Below, one piece after another: positions 23,456-31,915 of a stretch of 32,480 nt of DNA. Position numbers and translations under genes: made by a program. How positions within the stretch are numbered: the first letter of the stretch is position 1; every line of letters begins with the position of its first letter. Below the pieces are notes generated by a model. That model had not been told where the DNA came from. It saw nothing but the letters and a program-made list of their open reading frames with translations, and did not search any database. The DNA is taken from NCBI RefSeq assembly GCF_023512315.1, contig NZ_JAILZV010000018.1:1-32480 (forward strand), given 5' to 3'. Source of the stretch: Anoxybacillus sp. GTDB taxonomy: Bacteria; Bacillota; Bacilli; Bacillales; Anoxybacillaceae.

Positions 23456-25544
23456 GCAAGTATACCGGCTTCAAGGGCTTTCTTGCGCCAATTGTGCGGC
23501 AACGTTTGAAAAAAACGTAAGAGCGATTGACACGGTCGAAGAAGCATATGTCAACTTCGGGGCGGCGAAATTAACAGTCGTTGGCCAAGCGACCATTGAC
23601 CAATTAGAAAAAGCAGGGGCGTTTGATGGCATTCACGTCATTCCAGAACATGAGCGAACAGAAGGCCCGTCCGTTCCTTTTTGGAAAAAACGAGACAATG
23701 TCCTTGCGGGGATTTCTGCTATTTTTCTTGCGGTTGGCTCTTTGCTTTCGTTTGCGAAAGGGGAGCAGCACGGACTAGTCATCGGAATGTTCGCCTTGGC
23801 GATTGTCGTTGGTGGGTATGACTTATTCCGCGCAGGGCTCGCCAATTTAGGGCGTCTTCAGTTCGATATGAAAACGCTCATGACGATTGCGATTATTGGC
23901 GCAGCGCTTATCGGAGAGTGGAAAGAAGGAGCGGTCGTTGTCTTTTTATTTGCGGTTAGTGAAGCATTAGAACGATATTCAATGGAACGAGCGCGTCGTT
24001 CGATCCAACAAGTGATGGACCTCGCTCCAAAAACGGCGCTTGTGAAGCGAGGAACCCGTATCGAAGAAGTGGGTGTGGAAGAGTTACAAATCGATGATGT
24101 CATTGTGGTGAAGCCAGGACAAAAAATCGCAGCAGACGGCATGGTGATGAGGGGAGCATCTTCCGTGAATGAAGCGGCAATTACAGGAGAATCATTGCCA
24201 GTGCATAAAGCGGTTGGCGATGAGGTATATGCAGGGACGCTCAACGAAGAAGGCGTGTTAGAGGTGCGTGTGACGAAACAAGTCGCTGATTCGACGATTG
24301 CCAAAATCATTCATCTTGTCGAAGAAGCACAAGCGGAAAAAGCTCCGGCACAGCAATTTGTTGACCGGTTCGCCCGCTATTATACCCCAGCGATTATGGC
24401 GATTGCGATGCTTGTTGCAATCGTGCCGCCTATTTTGTTTTCGGAAGATTGGAAACTTTGGATTTATCGCGGGTTGGCCGTATTAGTCGTCGGTTGTCCG
24501 TGCGCCCTTGTCATTAGTACGCCGGTGGCAATCGTCACTGCCATTGGTCGAGCGGCTCGGCAAGGGGTGTTAATTAAGGGGGGCGTTTATTTAGAGACAT
24601 TAGGTCGGCTTCGAGCAATCGCATTTGATAAAACAGGAACGTTGACAAAAGGAACCCCAGCAGTGACTGATATACACGCATTTTCCGGCTGGAGTGAGAA
24701 AGAAGTGCTGCACCTTTTAGCAAGCATCGAACAATATTCCCAGCACCCGTTGGCGAAAGCGATTGTGCATAAAGCAACGGAGCACTGCTTGCCGCTTGCT
24801 GATTTCCACGTGTCCGATTTTCGTTCATTGACGGGAAAAGGGGTTACAGCGGTCGTTAACGGAACGACGTATTACGCAGGCAGCCCTTTGTTGTTTGCTA
24901 GCAAAGAAATGCCGGAAGAAATTACCGACGTAATCCATACGTTGCAGCAAGCAGGAAAAACGGTCGTCGTCGTTGGAGATGACAAACAGATTTTTGGCGT
25001 GATTGCGATTTCTGATGAAATGCGTAGCGAAGCAGCCACTGTTGTAAACAAGTTACACATGGTCGGCATTCGCACAATGATGGTGACGGGTGACAACGAA
25101 GCGACGGCAAACGCCATCGGGAAAAAAGCAGGGATGACCGACGTATTGGCACAGTTGCTTCCGGAAGAGAAGCTTCGCATTATTAAAGAGAGAAAGCAAC
25201 AATACGGGCATATTGCGATGGTAGGAGATGGGGTCAACGACGCGCCCGCCTTAGCAGCTGCAGACGTAGGTATTGCAATGGGGAAAAACGGTACCGACGC
25301 CGCTTTAGAAACGGCAGATGTCGTGCTCATGGCTGACGACTTAGACCAACTCCCGTACGTCATTCGCCTAAGTCGTCGAACATTGCGAATCATCCGTCAA
25401 AATATCACGATCGCCTTTCTCTTAAAATTGCTTGCGCTGATCCTTATTATTCCGGGATGGCTCACACTGTGGATGGCCATTTTCGCCGACATGGGCGCAA
25501 CGCTCATCGTGTTGTTCAACTCGTTGCGGTTGATGCGAGTGTAA
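23445..25544 (+). CDS. cadA: P1B-type Cd2+/Zn2+-exporting ATPase CadA
   Basis: A 699-residue heavy-metal ATPase, the normal length for CadA. One N-terminal metal-binding domain has Cys14-x-x-Cys17 in GLSCANCAATFEKNV. The A-domain motif is ITGESLPV, the intramembrane metal site is Cys351-Pro-Cys353, the phosphorylated Asp395 is in DKTGTLTKGTP, the class-specific HP dipeptide is in EQYSQHPLAKAI, and the hinge is GDGVNDAPALAAADVGIAMG. The start is within cadC, with AAAGGAG (23428-23434) upstream. It exports Cd2+, Zn2+ or Pb2+ from the cytoplasm. The CPC motif alone also occurs in copper pumps, but CadC next door fixes the divalent class. Confidence 0.95.
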   Translation: MENKQVYRLQGLSCANCAATFEKNVRAIDTVEEAYVNFGAAKLTVVGQATIDQLEKAGAFDGIHVIPEHERTEGPSVPFWKKRDNVLAGISAIFLAVGSLLSFAKGEQHGLVIGMFALAIVVGGYDLFRAGLANLGRLQFDMKTLMTIAIIGAALIGEWKEGAVVVFLFAVSEALERYSMERARRSIQQVMDLAPKTALVKRGTRIEEVGVEELQIDDVIVVKPGQKIAADGMVMRGASSVNEAAITGESLPVHKAVGDEVYAGTLNEEGVLEVRVTKQVADSTIAKIIHLVEEAQAEKAPAQQFVDRFARYYTPAIMAIAMLVAIVPPILFSEDWKLWIYRGLAVLVVGCPCALVISTPVAIVTAIGRAARQGVLIKGGVYLETLGRLRAIAFDKTGTLTKGTPAVTDIHAFSGWSEKEVLHLLASIEQYSQHPLAKAIVHKATEHCLPLADFHVSDFRSLTGKGVTAVVNGTTYYAGSPLLFASKEMPEEITDVIHTLQQAGKTVVVVGDDKQIFGVIAISDEMRSEAATVVNKLHMVGIRTMMVTGDNEATANAIGKKAGMTDVLAQLLPEEKLRIIKERKQQYGHIAMVGDGVNDAPALAAADVGIAMGKNGTDAALETADVVLMADDLDQLPYVIRLSRRTLRIIRQNITIAFLLKLLALILIIPGWLTLWMAIFADMGATLIVLFNSLRLMRV

Positions 25545-25838
25545 CCCCTTTGCATAAAAGGGGTTCCTTTTTTTCATCCAATACGTATATGCATCTAATC
25601 CCCATAACCCCATTGTTAAAAAAAGAACAACCATTTCCATCGGCTCCATGACTTTGAATGGATTGAAAATGTCAATAATCGATCGATGCATGGTCATTCC
25701 TAGCAGCAAATTCATACTAATGGCGATGCATACAAGCAAAGCAGGAAGCGATATCAGAATCACTAAAAGTTTCATTTTTTTCCCCTGTAAAACAAATTTT
25801 TTTAACTCTTCACCACAAGCTTTGCTTAATTTTTTCAT
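25422..25838 (-). CDS. Small two-helix membrane protein, unrecognised; 3' end runs into cadA
   Basis: The frame gives 138 residues from ATG 25838, which has GGGG 7 bases upstream. The first ~95 residues look genuine: a basic amphipathic start (MKKLSKACGEELKKFVLQGKK), a hydrophobic helix (LLVILISLPALLVCIAISM), a short loop and a second helix (EMVVLFLTMGLWGLDAYTYW) ending in a basic tail. The last ~40 residues are His/Arg/Gln-rich, antisense to cadA and look like read-through translation (123 bases of overlap). The ancestral stop may have been lost, or the gene may be decaying. I do not recognise the family and propose no function. Confidence 0.55.
   Translation of the reverse strand: MKKLSKACGEELKKFVLQGKKMKLLVILISLPALLVCIAISMNLLLGMTMHRSIIDIFNPFKVMEPMEMVVLFLTMGLWGLDAYTYWMKKRNPFYAKGLHSHQPQRVEQHDERCAHVGENGHPQCEPSRNNKDQRKQF
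25543..25577 (+). terminator. Terminator of the cadC-cadA operon
   Basis: AACCCCTTT and AAAGGGGTT form a perfect 9-bp stem around GCATA, followed by CCTTTTTTT. It overlaps the cadA stop and lies inside the open frame of the minus-strand gene 25422-25838. Confidence 0.9.
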
Positions 25839-25967
25839 AATCATGCCCCATTTACGCTCACGATGGAAAATAAGTAAATCAATACAGTAAAACGTATCAC
25901 TTGTTAAGCTCTAATGATGAACCTTTTTTTATCGTTTTTCTTCTCGTTTTTTTTATTCATAACGTTT

Positions 25968-25996
25968 GTATAACGAATAACAAATGGCGCACTCTA
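25968..25996 (+). promoter_or_regulatory. Candidate sigma-G promoter of the second germination operon
   Basis: GTATA (25968-25972) matches the sigma-G -35 pattern gyATr, and 17 bases later CACTCTA (25990-25996) matches the -10 pattern cATnnTA at six of seven positions. Initiation would fall ~25 bases before the A-subunit start codon. A forespore promoter is expected for germinant receptors. Confidence 0.4.
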
Positions 25997-26027
25997 ATAA
26001 TGAGTAATAGTGAATCGAGGGAGAAAT

Positions 26028-27608
26028 ATGTGGTTTCAGGAAACAAGCAAAAGGAAACAAATCGGCGTATTCGACAATATGCTGAATGAAACCGTAGAGA
26101 ATGAATTGCAACAAAATATTGATATGATTCGGACGATCACAGGAAACAGTACAGATATCGTTATTCGTGAGTTTTTGCTTGGTCAAGAGCAAGAGATTCC
26201 AGCAGGGATTTTCTTTGTAGGCGGAATGACCGATGAAGAAATGATTCAGAAACTTCTGGTACAATCCGCTACTCAATTAACCATTCCCTCTTCTTATAGT
26301 AGAGAGGACGTATTGGCTTATATTTGTAAGAAGATTGCAACAGCAGGTAAAGTAAAACGAATCAAAAAGTGGCATGAATTATTTTTAGCCTTGATGTCTG
26401 GAGAGGCAATTTTGCTAATTGATGGTGTTGCAGAAGCGTTAAGCATGGAAGCAAGAGGAGGAGAGTACCGAGCTATTGAAGAACCAAGTACACAGCTATC
26501 CATTCGTGGATCACGAGAAGGATTTACGGAGTCTTTAGCCACTAACATTGCGATGGTTCGTCGGCGTATTCAAAATCCATACCTTTGGTTAGAATCAATC
26601 AAAATTGGAGAAGTAACACACACCAATGTATCGATCATGTATATAAAAGGAATCGCCAGCGATGAAGTTGTTGAAGAAGTTCGGAATCGTTTACAACGTA
26701 TTTGTATGGATGGGATTCTTGAATCTGGTTATATCGAACAACTAATTGAAGACAAAACGTTTACAACATTCCCAACCATTTATCATACTGAACGTCCCGA
26801 TAGTGTAGCAGCTAATTTATTAGAAGGAAGAATTGCTATTTTTATGGAAGGAACACCATTCGTACTAATTGTCCCTGCTTTGTTTATACAGTTTTTTCAG
26901 GCAGTTGAAGATTATTATGCTCGCTTTGATATTGCTACAGCTTTGCGATTTTTACGAGTATTAGTATTTTTTATTTCACTCATAGCACCATCTGCTTATA
27001 TTGCGATGACAACCTTTCACCAAGAAATGATCCCAACCCAACTTGTCATCGCTGTTGCTGCTCAGAGGGAATCCGTTCCATTCCCTGCTTTTGTGGAAGC
27101 GATGATGATGGAAGTAACGTTTGAAATTTTACGGGAAGCAGGGGTGCGCCTTCCACGTGCCGTTGGTCAAGCAGTATCTATCGTTGGTGCACTTGTCATC
27201 GGGCAAGCTGCTGTAGAGGCTGGATTTGTTTCTTCGGCTATGGTTATTGTTGTATCCATTACAGCCATTGCTAGCTTTGCAACACCGTCTTTTGCCATTG
27301 CAATTTCAGCACGTTTAATTCGGTTTTTGTTAATGATACTAGCTGCCCTATTCGGATTTTACGGGATTTTGATTGGCATAATTTTGATGACGCTTCATTT
27401 ATGTAGCCTCCGTTCATTTGGCGTTCCATATATGGCTCCGATGGCTCCATTTATTTCAACCAATGTGGGGGATACGTTCGTACGATTTCCAATGTGGGCA
27501 CTAAAAGAACGACCTCACTTAATTAATCAGACAAATGTGGTGCGGCAAGGAAGCAATCAGCGTCCAAAACCGACTAATGAACTAGAGAAAGAAGGGGATA
27601 ACCATTAA
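26028..27608 (+). CDS. Spore germination receptor A subunit (GerA family), second operon
   Basis: A 526-residue GerAA/GerKA-type protein. The N-terminal domain includes LSIRGSREGFTESLATNIAMVRRRI, VRNRLQRICMDGILESGYIEQLIED and the FPTIYHTERPDSVAANLLEGRIAIFMEGTP block; the membrane half has SVPFPAFVEAMMMEVTFEILREAGVRLPRAVGQAVSIVGALVIGQAAVEAGF and FGVPYMAPMAPF. ATG 26028 follows GAGGGAG by 4 bases. It is clearly homologous to but quite divergent from the A subunit at 13594-15117. Gene order A-C-B follows the gerK type. The stop TAA overlaps the apparent ATT start of the C subunit. Confidence 0.92.
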   Translation: MWFQETSKRKQIGVFDNMLNETVENELQQNIDMIRTITGNSTDIVIREFLLGQEQEIPAGIFFVGGMTDEEMIQKLLVQSATQLTIPSSYSREDVLAYICKKIATAGKVKRIKKWHELFLALMSGEAILLIDGVAEALSMEARGGEYRAIEEPSTQLSIRGSREGFTESLATNIAMVRRRIQNPYLWLESIKIGEVTHTNVSIMYIKGIASDEVVEEVRNRLQRICMDGILESGYIEQLIEDKTFTTFPTIYHTERPDSVAANLLEGRIAIFMEGTPFVLIVPALFIQFFQAVEDYYARFDIATALRFLRVLVFFISLIAPSAYIAMTTFHQEMIPTQLVIAVAAQRESVPFPAFVEAMMMEVTFEILREAGVRLPRAVGQAVSIVGALVIGQAAVEAGFVSSAMVIVVSITAIASFATPSFAIAISARLIRFLLMILAALFGFYGILIGIILMTLHLCSLRSFGVPYMAPMAPFISTNVGDTFVRFPMWALKERPHLINQTNVVRQGSNQRPKPTNELEKEGDNH

Positions 27609-28800
27609 ATGGAGAAATTTTTTTCTTGTTATAATGCTTATTCACGTGATACTTCTTTCTGGCTGTTGGAGTAAAAAAGAATTAACAGAGTTAGCTTTTG
27701 TTATTGGGGTGGGAGTGGATAAGAAAGGTGGAAAGTACATGATAACGCTTCAAGTCGTGAATCCTGGGAATGTAGCTGGAGCTACACAAAAAGGTGGGGG
27801 AAGTAGTGGTCTCCCTGTAACTTTGTATACTTCTACAGGGAATACGTTAGTAGAAGCAAGCCGGAAAGTTTCTGAAAAAATCTCTAGGCTCACATATTAT
27901 GCCCATACGAACCTTATAGTTATTGGAGAAGAACTGGCAAGAGAAGGGATTAAGGAAGTATTTGATGCGATAGAGAGAAATCCACAATTTCGAACGACAG
28001 CTAGCGTTATTATAGCTCGTCAATGTACAGCCAAAGAACTGTTATCCGTGCTTACGCCAATTGATAAAATACCAACTAATCAAATGATAAAAACATTAGA
28101 ACTAACCGAGAAAGTATGGGGAGAAAATCTGAATGTCCATGCTGGAGAGGTAATTGAGATTTTATCGCTTGGTGGAAAAGAAGTGGTGATGAGTAGTTTC
28201 CGTATAGCCGGAAATAAAATGATAGGGGAACAACAAAACAATCTCCAATCGATAGAGCCGTATACTTTTCTTCATGCAGGAGAATTAGCTGTTTTTCAAA
28301 AAGGAAAACTTATTAGTTGGATGAGTGGGGAACAAGCACGAGGTGTTTTGTGGTTGCTCAATAAAATTCATCAAACAGCCGTTACTATTGATTGGCAAAG
28401 AACAAAAGAAGCTATTTCTTATAAGGTGGTTAGGTCAAAAACAAAAGTAACCGCTAAAATAAACAACGGAAAGCCAATAATTTCTGTCATGATTAGCATG
28501 GAAGGAGATATTGGCGAGGTGCTTGTTCCTATGGATTTAACAGACCCTAACAATATTTCTCTATTGGAGAAAAAGCTACAACAAGAAATACAAAAAGAAG
28601 TGCAAAATACTATTCTCTACGCTCAAAGTAAAAAGAGCGATATTTTTGGATTCGGAGAGGTTGTCCATCGGTTGTATCCTAATGAATGGAAGCAGTTGAA
28701 GAAAAACTGGAACGATCAATATTTTTCTCGTCTGCAAGTAAAAGTAAACGTACATGCGTTTATTCGACGGACTGGATTGCGAAATAAACCGTATTTTTAA
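27604..28800 (+). CDS. Spore germination receptor C subunit, Ger(x)C lipoprotein, with apparent ATT start
   Basis: A lipoprotein of 398 residues if translation starts at ATT 27604. That codon is 6 bases after AAGGGG (27592-27597) and gives a normal signal peptide, M-K-W-R-N-F-F-L-V-I-M-L-I-H-V-I-L, ending in the lipobox L-S-G-C (Cys21). The first in-frame ATG, 27634, has no ribosome site and would leave an 11-residue, charge-free leader. Downstream, WSKKELTELAFVIGVGVDKKGGKYMITLQVVNPG and the C-terminal LLEKKLQQEIQKEVQNTILYAQSKKSDIFGFGEVVHRLYPNEW are typical of GerAC proteins. It is the second gene of an A-C-B operon. Confidence 0.85.
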   Translation: MKWRNFFLVIMLIHVILLSGCWSKKELTELAFVIGVGVDKKGGKYMITLQVVNPGNVAGATQKGGGSSGLPVTLYTSTGNTLVEASRKVSEKISRLTYYAHTNLIVIGEELAREGIKEVFDAIERNPQFRTTASVIIARQCTAKELLSVLTPIDKIPTNQMIKTLELTEKVWGENLNVHAGEVIEILSLGGKEVVMSSFRIAGNKMIGEQQNNLQSIEPYTFLHAGELAVFQKGKLISWMSGEQARGVLWLLNKIHQTAVTIDWQRTKEAISYKVVRSKTKVTAKINNGKPIISVMISMEGDIGEVLVPMDLTDPNNISLLEKKLQQEIQKEVQNTILYAQSKKSDIFGFGEVVHRLYPNEWKQLKKNWNDQYFSRLQVKVNVHAFIRRTGLRNKPYF

Positions 28801-28821
28801 TGAAAAGGCAGTGAAACGCAT

Positions 28822-29940
28822 ATGGAACGAGTGCAATTAAATGCTCGACAATTATTGGTACTCGCTATTTTATTTGAACATGGTAGTGCCATGGTTATTC
28901 CGCTAGGGATTGATGCTAGGCAAGATGTGTGGATTGCGATTTTATGTAGCATGATTTTTGGGGCAGGGCTGTTTTTTATTTATTACCGCCTTTTCACTTA
29001 CTATCCTTCGCTTCCATTAACGTCATATAGTCAACAAATCGTTGGAACATTTTTTGGTAAAACGATTGCGCTTTTATACATTCTCTATTTTTTATATATC
29101 GCTGCACGTGTGTTGCGCGATTTTGGTGAACTTTTGTTGACGTTTGCTTATCCAGAAACACCGTTATTTATTTTAAATGCAGTGATGATGATGACCGTTA
29201 TGTATGCTGCTCATAAGGGCATTGAGGTGCTAGCGAGAACAGGAGAATTATTTTTCTTTTCGCTTTGTTTAACAGGGATTGTAGGGCTAGCGCTTGTGAT
29301 AATAGCAGGTTTAATAGATGTTCACCGATTACAACCGATTCTCGAAGAAGGATGGAAGCGAGTATTCAAAGTAGTGTTTACGCAAACATTGTATGTTCCA
29401 TTTGGTGAAATGATCGTATTTGCGATGCTTTTTCCCTATATCGATCAACCTAAAAAAACAAAAATAGTAGGTTGGCTTGCTATGTTCCTAAGTGGAATTA
29501 ATTTAGCATCGATGATGGCGATAAATATTGCTGTACTTGGATCAGAAACGGTTTCACGTTCCACTTTCCCACTTTTAAATACCATTCGAGAAATTCGAGT
29601 AGCTAATTTTTTAGAGCGATTGGATGTACTATTTATGATTGCCTTGGTGATTGGTGGCTTTTTCAAGATTAGCATCTTTTTTTATGCTGGAGTGATCGGT
29701 ACAGCTGATTTATTTCGAGTGAAGGAACATCAGCGTCTTGTTTACCCGCTCGGTATTTCTGTATTGTTGCTGTCGATTGCTATTGCCAGCAATTTTTCTG
29801 AACATATTAAAGAAGGATTAAATATTGTGACGCTCTATATGCATATCCCGCTACAAGTTGGCATTCCGCTGTTGCTGCTTTTGTTCGCAATCATTCGTCA
29901 TCGTTCATCTTTCTTGTTTAGGAAGCAGGAAAAAAAGTAG
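28822..29940 (+). CDS. Spore germination receptor B subunit (GerB-family permease), second operon
   Basis: A 372-residue membrane protein with about ten helices of the spore germination permease family: NARQLLVLAILFEHGSAMVIPLG at the N-terminus, LQPILEEGWKRVFKVVFTQTLYVPFGEMIVFAMLFPYI in the middle and NFLERLDVLFMIALVIGGFFKISIFFYAG near the end. The ribosome site is poor (AAAAGG, 13 bases from ATG 28822), so expression may depend on coupling to the C subunit 21 bases upstream. It gives this second receptor its germinant specificity, which cannot be read from sequence. Confidence 0.88.
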   Translation: MERVQLNARQLLVLAILFEHGSAMVIPLGIDARQDVWIAILCSMIFGAGLFFIYYRLFTYYPSLPLTSYSQQIVGTFFGKTIALLYILYFLYIAARVLRDFGELLLTFAYPETPLFILNAVMMMTVMYAAHKGIEVLARTGELFFFSLCLTGIVGLALVIIAGLIDVHRLQPILEEGWKRVFKVVFTQTLYVPFGEMIVFAMLFPYIDQPKKTKIVGWLAMFLSGINLASMMAINIAVLGSETVSRSTFPLLNTIREIRVANFLERLDVLFMIALVIGGFFKISIFFYAGVIGTADLFRVKEHQRLVYPLGISVLLLSIAIASNFSEHIKEGLNIVTLYMHIPLQVGIPLLLLLFAIIRHRSSFLFRKQEKK

Positions 29941-29956
29941 GAGAGGACGAAATTTA

Positions 29957-30055
29957 ATGAAGGAAAATATTTTGAAAAGGAGGAATATTCCGTTTCTCAT
30001 GATGGTTATCTATTATCCAAATACTAGTAAAAGGGTTGAAAACAAGTGGACGTAG
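29957..30055 (+). CDS. Small 32-residue ORF, uncertain
   Basis: ATG 29957 lies 10 bases after GGAGAGG, directly after the GerB stop, and gives a 32-residue basic peptide with one short hydrophobic stretch (IPFLMMVIYY). It overlaps the start of the PP2C gene by 10 bases, so its translation could couple the two. It is much smaller than known germination D subunits (about 60-80 residues, two helices) but might be a degenerate one. Could also be chance. Confidence 0.25.
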   Translation: MKENILKRRNIPFLMMVIYYPNTSKRVENKWT

Positions 30056-31488
30056 AGTTGAATGTGGTGGAGAAGCTGGAGAATGTGTATGCGCAGGAAG
30101 GGGTTGTCATTACGACCGACAAAGGAACGATTATTGCGATTAGTGAACAGATATTGTCGGTCACTGGCTATGCAAAAGAGCAAGTCATCGGACGGTCGCT
30201 GCGAACGTTGTTTTCGCATTCGTTTGCCGTAGACGATGAAGCGATATGGACGCATTTGCAAACGCACGCTCGATGGCAAGGGGAAGTTTGTCTTCATTCG
30301 CCAACCGTTTCCCGTCGAAAACAGGTGACTGTCGATGTAGTATGGTGCGAAGAAGTTCGCACCAAACTATACGTTTGGCAGCTTGCGGATGTTCCAGAAG
30401 CAGAATATGTCGTCGAAGCGATATATAAAGCATCGCCAATTGCAATAGTTGAGCTCAGCCGTACGATGAACGTCCGCTATTGGAACGAAGCGGCGGAACA
30501 ACTTTTTGGATGGAAAAAAGAAGACATTATCGATCAGCCGCTCTTTTCTTTCTTGCAATGCCATCCGAGTTATATGCAAAGCATGTTTGAACAAACAGCA
30601 CAAGGAGAACCGCTAACGTTTGAATGTACGGCGAGGCGAAAAAACGGGGAGGTGCTTTATCTCGCTTGCTCGGCGCTTGCAATCGCTTACAACGAACATA
30701 TCCAAGGATATATCGTAACGATTAACGATATCACGAAAATGAGGCAAAAGGAGATTGAACACGGAAAACAAGTAGAACTAGCGAAAAAAATTCAACAAAG
30801 TGTACTCACTCCTCTCCTTCAACATGACACAATTACGATGGACGCCATTTACATTCCATCGGAAGAACTGTCAGGCGACCTTTATGCGTGTTACCAAATT
30901 GACGACCATCGTTTTGGGATGATGATTATTGATGTCATGGGCCACGGCCTTTCTTCTTCCTTAATCAGCATGTCGTTACGCTCGTTATTAAGAGGGTTAA
31001 TCCTTCGGGTAGTAGACCCGGTTTCCGTTGCGTTGGAACTAGAAAAACATTTGCAAAATTTGTTCCCAGAAAAAGAACTAGAGATCCATTATTTTTTTTC
31101 CATGATTTATTTAGTCATTGATACGAAGCAGAGAAAAATTGAATACATTAACGCTGGTCACCCGTTTGGGCTGATGCTGACAAACGACGGAGAAATAACG
31201 GAACTAGATAAAGGCGGTCTTGCAATTGGCAGCCCATTTTCTGCTCCGTTTGAAAAAGGGGTGGTTCATTACGACAAACGAACGAGGTTGTTTTTGTACA
31301 CCGATGGCATTTTAGAAGCAATCGATTCGTCCATTTTAACGAGCCTTACAAAAATCCGACGATTTCTAAAAAACTATCACCATCTATCCGATCAGCAGTT
31401 TTTGCGGCTACTCGTCGATCACCATGTGCGTCAGCCTCATCCTGCAGATGATATTTGCTTACTTTCCATTACAATTCAAGAATGGTAG
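30046..31488 (+). CDS. PAS-PAS-PP2C serine/threonine phosphatase (RsbU/RsbP-like)
   Basis: A 480-residue protein. Two PAS folds are visible: residues ~12-120 (GVVITTDKGTIIAISEQILSVTGYAKEQVIGRSLRTLF) and ~132-235 (YKASPIAIVELSRTMNVRYWNEAAEQLFGWKKEDII), each ending in a PAC-like stretch. The C-terminal ~240 residues are a SpoIIE-type PPM phosphatase: SGDLYACY, the metal Asp296 with MGHG in IIDVMGHGLSSSL, YINAGHPFG, LFLYTDGILEA with Asp420 and PADDICLLSI with Asp468/Asp469. Start GTG 30046 follows AAAAGGG by 10 bases. It should dephosphorylate the STAS protein encoded two genes on, in response to a signal sensed by PAS. Confidence 0.85.
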   Translation: MDVELNVVEKLENVYAQEGVVITTDKGTIIAISEQILSVTGYAKEQVIGRSLRTLFSHSFAVDDEAIWTHLQTHARWQGEVCLHSPTVSRRKQVTVDVVWCEEVRTKLYVWQLADVPEAEYVVEAIYKASPIAIVELSRTMNVRYWNEAAEQLFGWKKEDIIDQPLFSFLQCHPSYMQSMFEQTAQGEPLTFECTARRKNGEVLYLACSALAIAYNEHIQGYIVTINDITKMRQKEIEHGKQVELAKKIQQSVLTPLLQHDTITMDAIYIPSEELSGDLYACYQIDDHRFGMMIIDVMGHGLSSSLISMSLRSLLRGLILRVVDPVSVALELEKHLQNLFPEKELEIHYFFSMIYLVIDTKQRKIEYINAGHPFGLMLTNDGEITELDKGGLAIGSPFSAPFEKGVVHYDKRTRLFLYTDGILEAIDSSILTSLTKIRRFLKNYHHLSDQQFLRLLVDHHVRQPHPADDICLLSITIQEW

Positions 31489-31497
31489 GTGCAAGGA

Positions 31498-31914
31498 ATG
31501 TACGAGATGGTGCTTCACTGCCCAGCAAATGTAGAAACGATCGAGTTTTGCGATCTAGTCATTGATTCTCTCGCCTCTTTTTTCACTGTCCGTGACAGGC
31601 AAGCGCTCGTTTTATCCGTTCATGAAGCAATTATAAACTCGGTCGAAGCAGTGCGAACGCAATGCAATAAACACCATGCTGCTCTTACCCTTTCGGTGCG
31701 TATTACAAAAGACGATGTGACTGTTTTTGTTTCGGATGCGGCGAATGGTCTTTCAAAACAACTCATCGAGAGTCGACAAACGAAACGGTTAGAAGATGTA
31801 CTGCTAGAAGAATCGGGACGAGGACTTCTGTTGATGAGAGAATTGATGGACGCTCTATGGGTGGAGCCGTTAGCCAACGGCACATACGCACTCGGGATGA
31901 AAATGGGGAGATGA
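31498..31914 (+). CDS. RsbW-like ATP-binding serine kinase/anti-sigma factor
   Basis: A 138-residue GHKL-fold kinase. The N-box is HEAIINSVEAV (Asn47), G1 is SDAANG with Asp80 and the glycine-rich G2 is ESGRGLLLMREL, the arrangement of RsbW/SpoIIAB. ATG 31498 is chosen because AGGTG lies 6 bases upstream; GTG 31489 is also in frame. It would phosphorylate the STAS antagonist downstream and sequester an output protein when that antagonist is phosphorylated. The next start lies one base after its stop. No sigma factor gene is adjacent, so its target is unknown. Confidence 0.85.
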   Translation: MYEMVLHCPANVETIEFCDLVIDSLASFFTVRDRQALVLSVHEAIINSVEAVRTQCNKHHAALTLSVRITKDDVTVFVSDAANGLSKQLIESRQTKRLEDVLLEESGRGLLLMRELMDALWVEPLANGTYALGMKMGR

Positions 31915-31915
31915 A

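Noticed and set aside
23858..25393. Several long minus-strand frames opposite cadA
   Set aside because: All are complements of a complete P-type ATPase with every motif present. No ribosome sites precede them.
27609..27670. ATG 27609 as the C-subunit start
   Set aside because: It is out of frame with the GerC reading frame and gives a short unrelated peptide.
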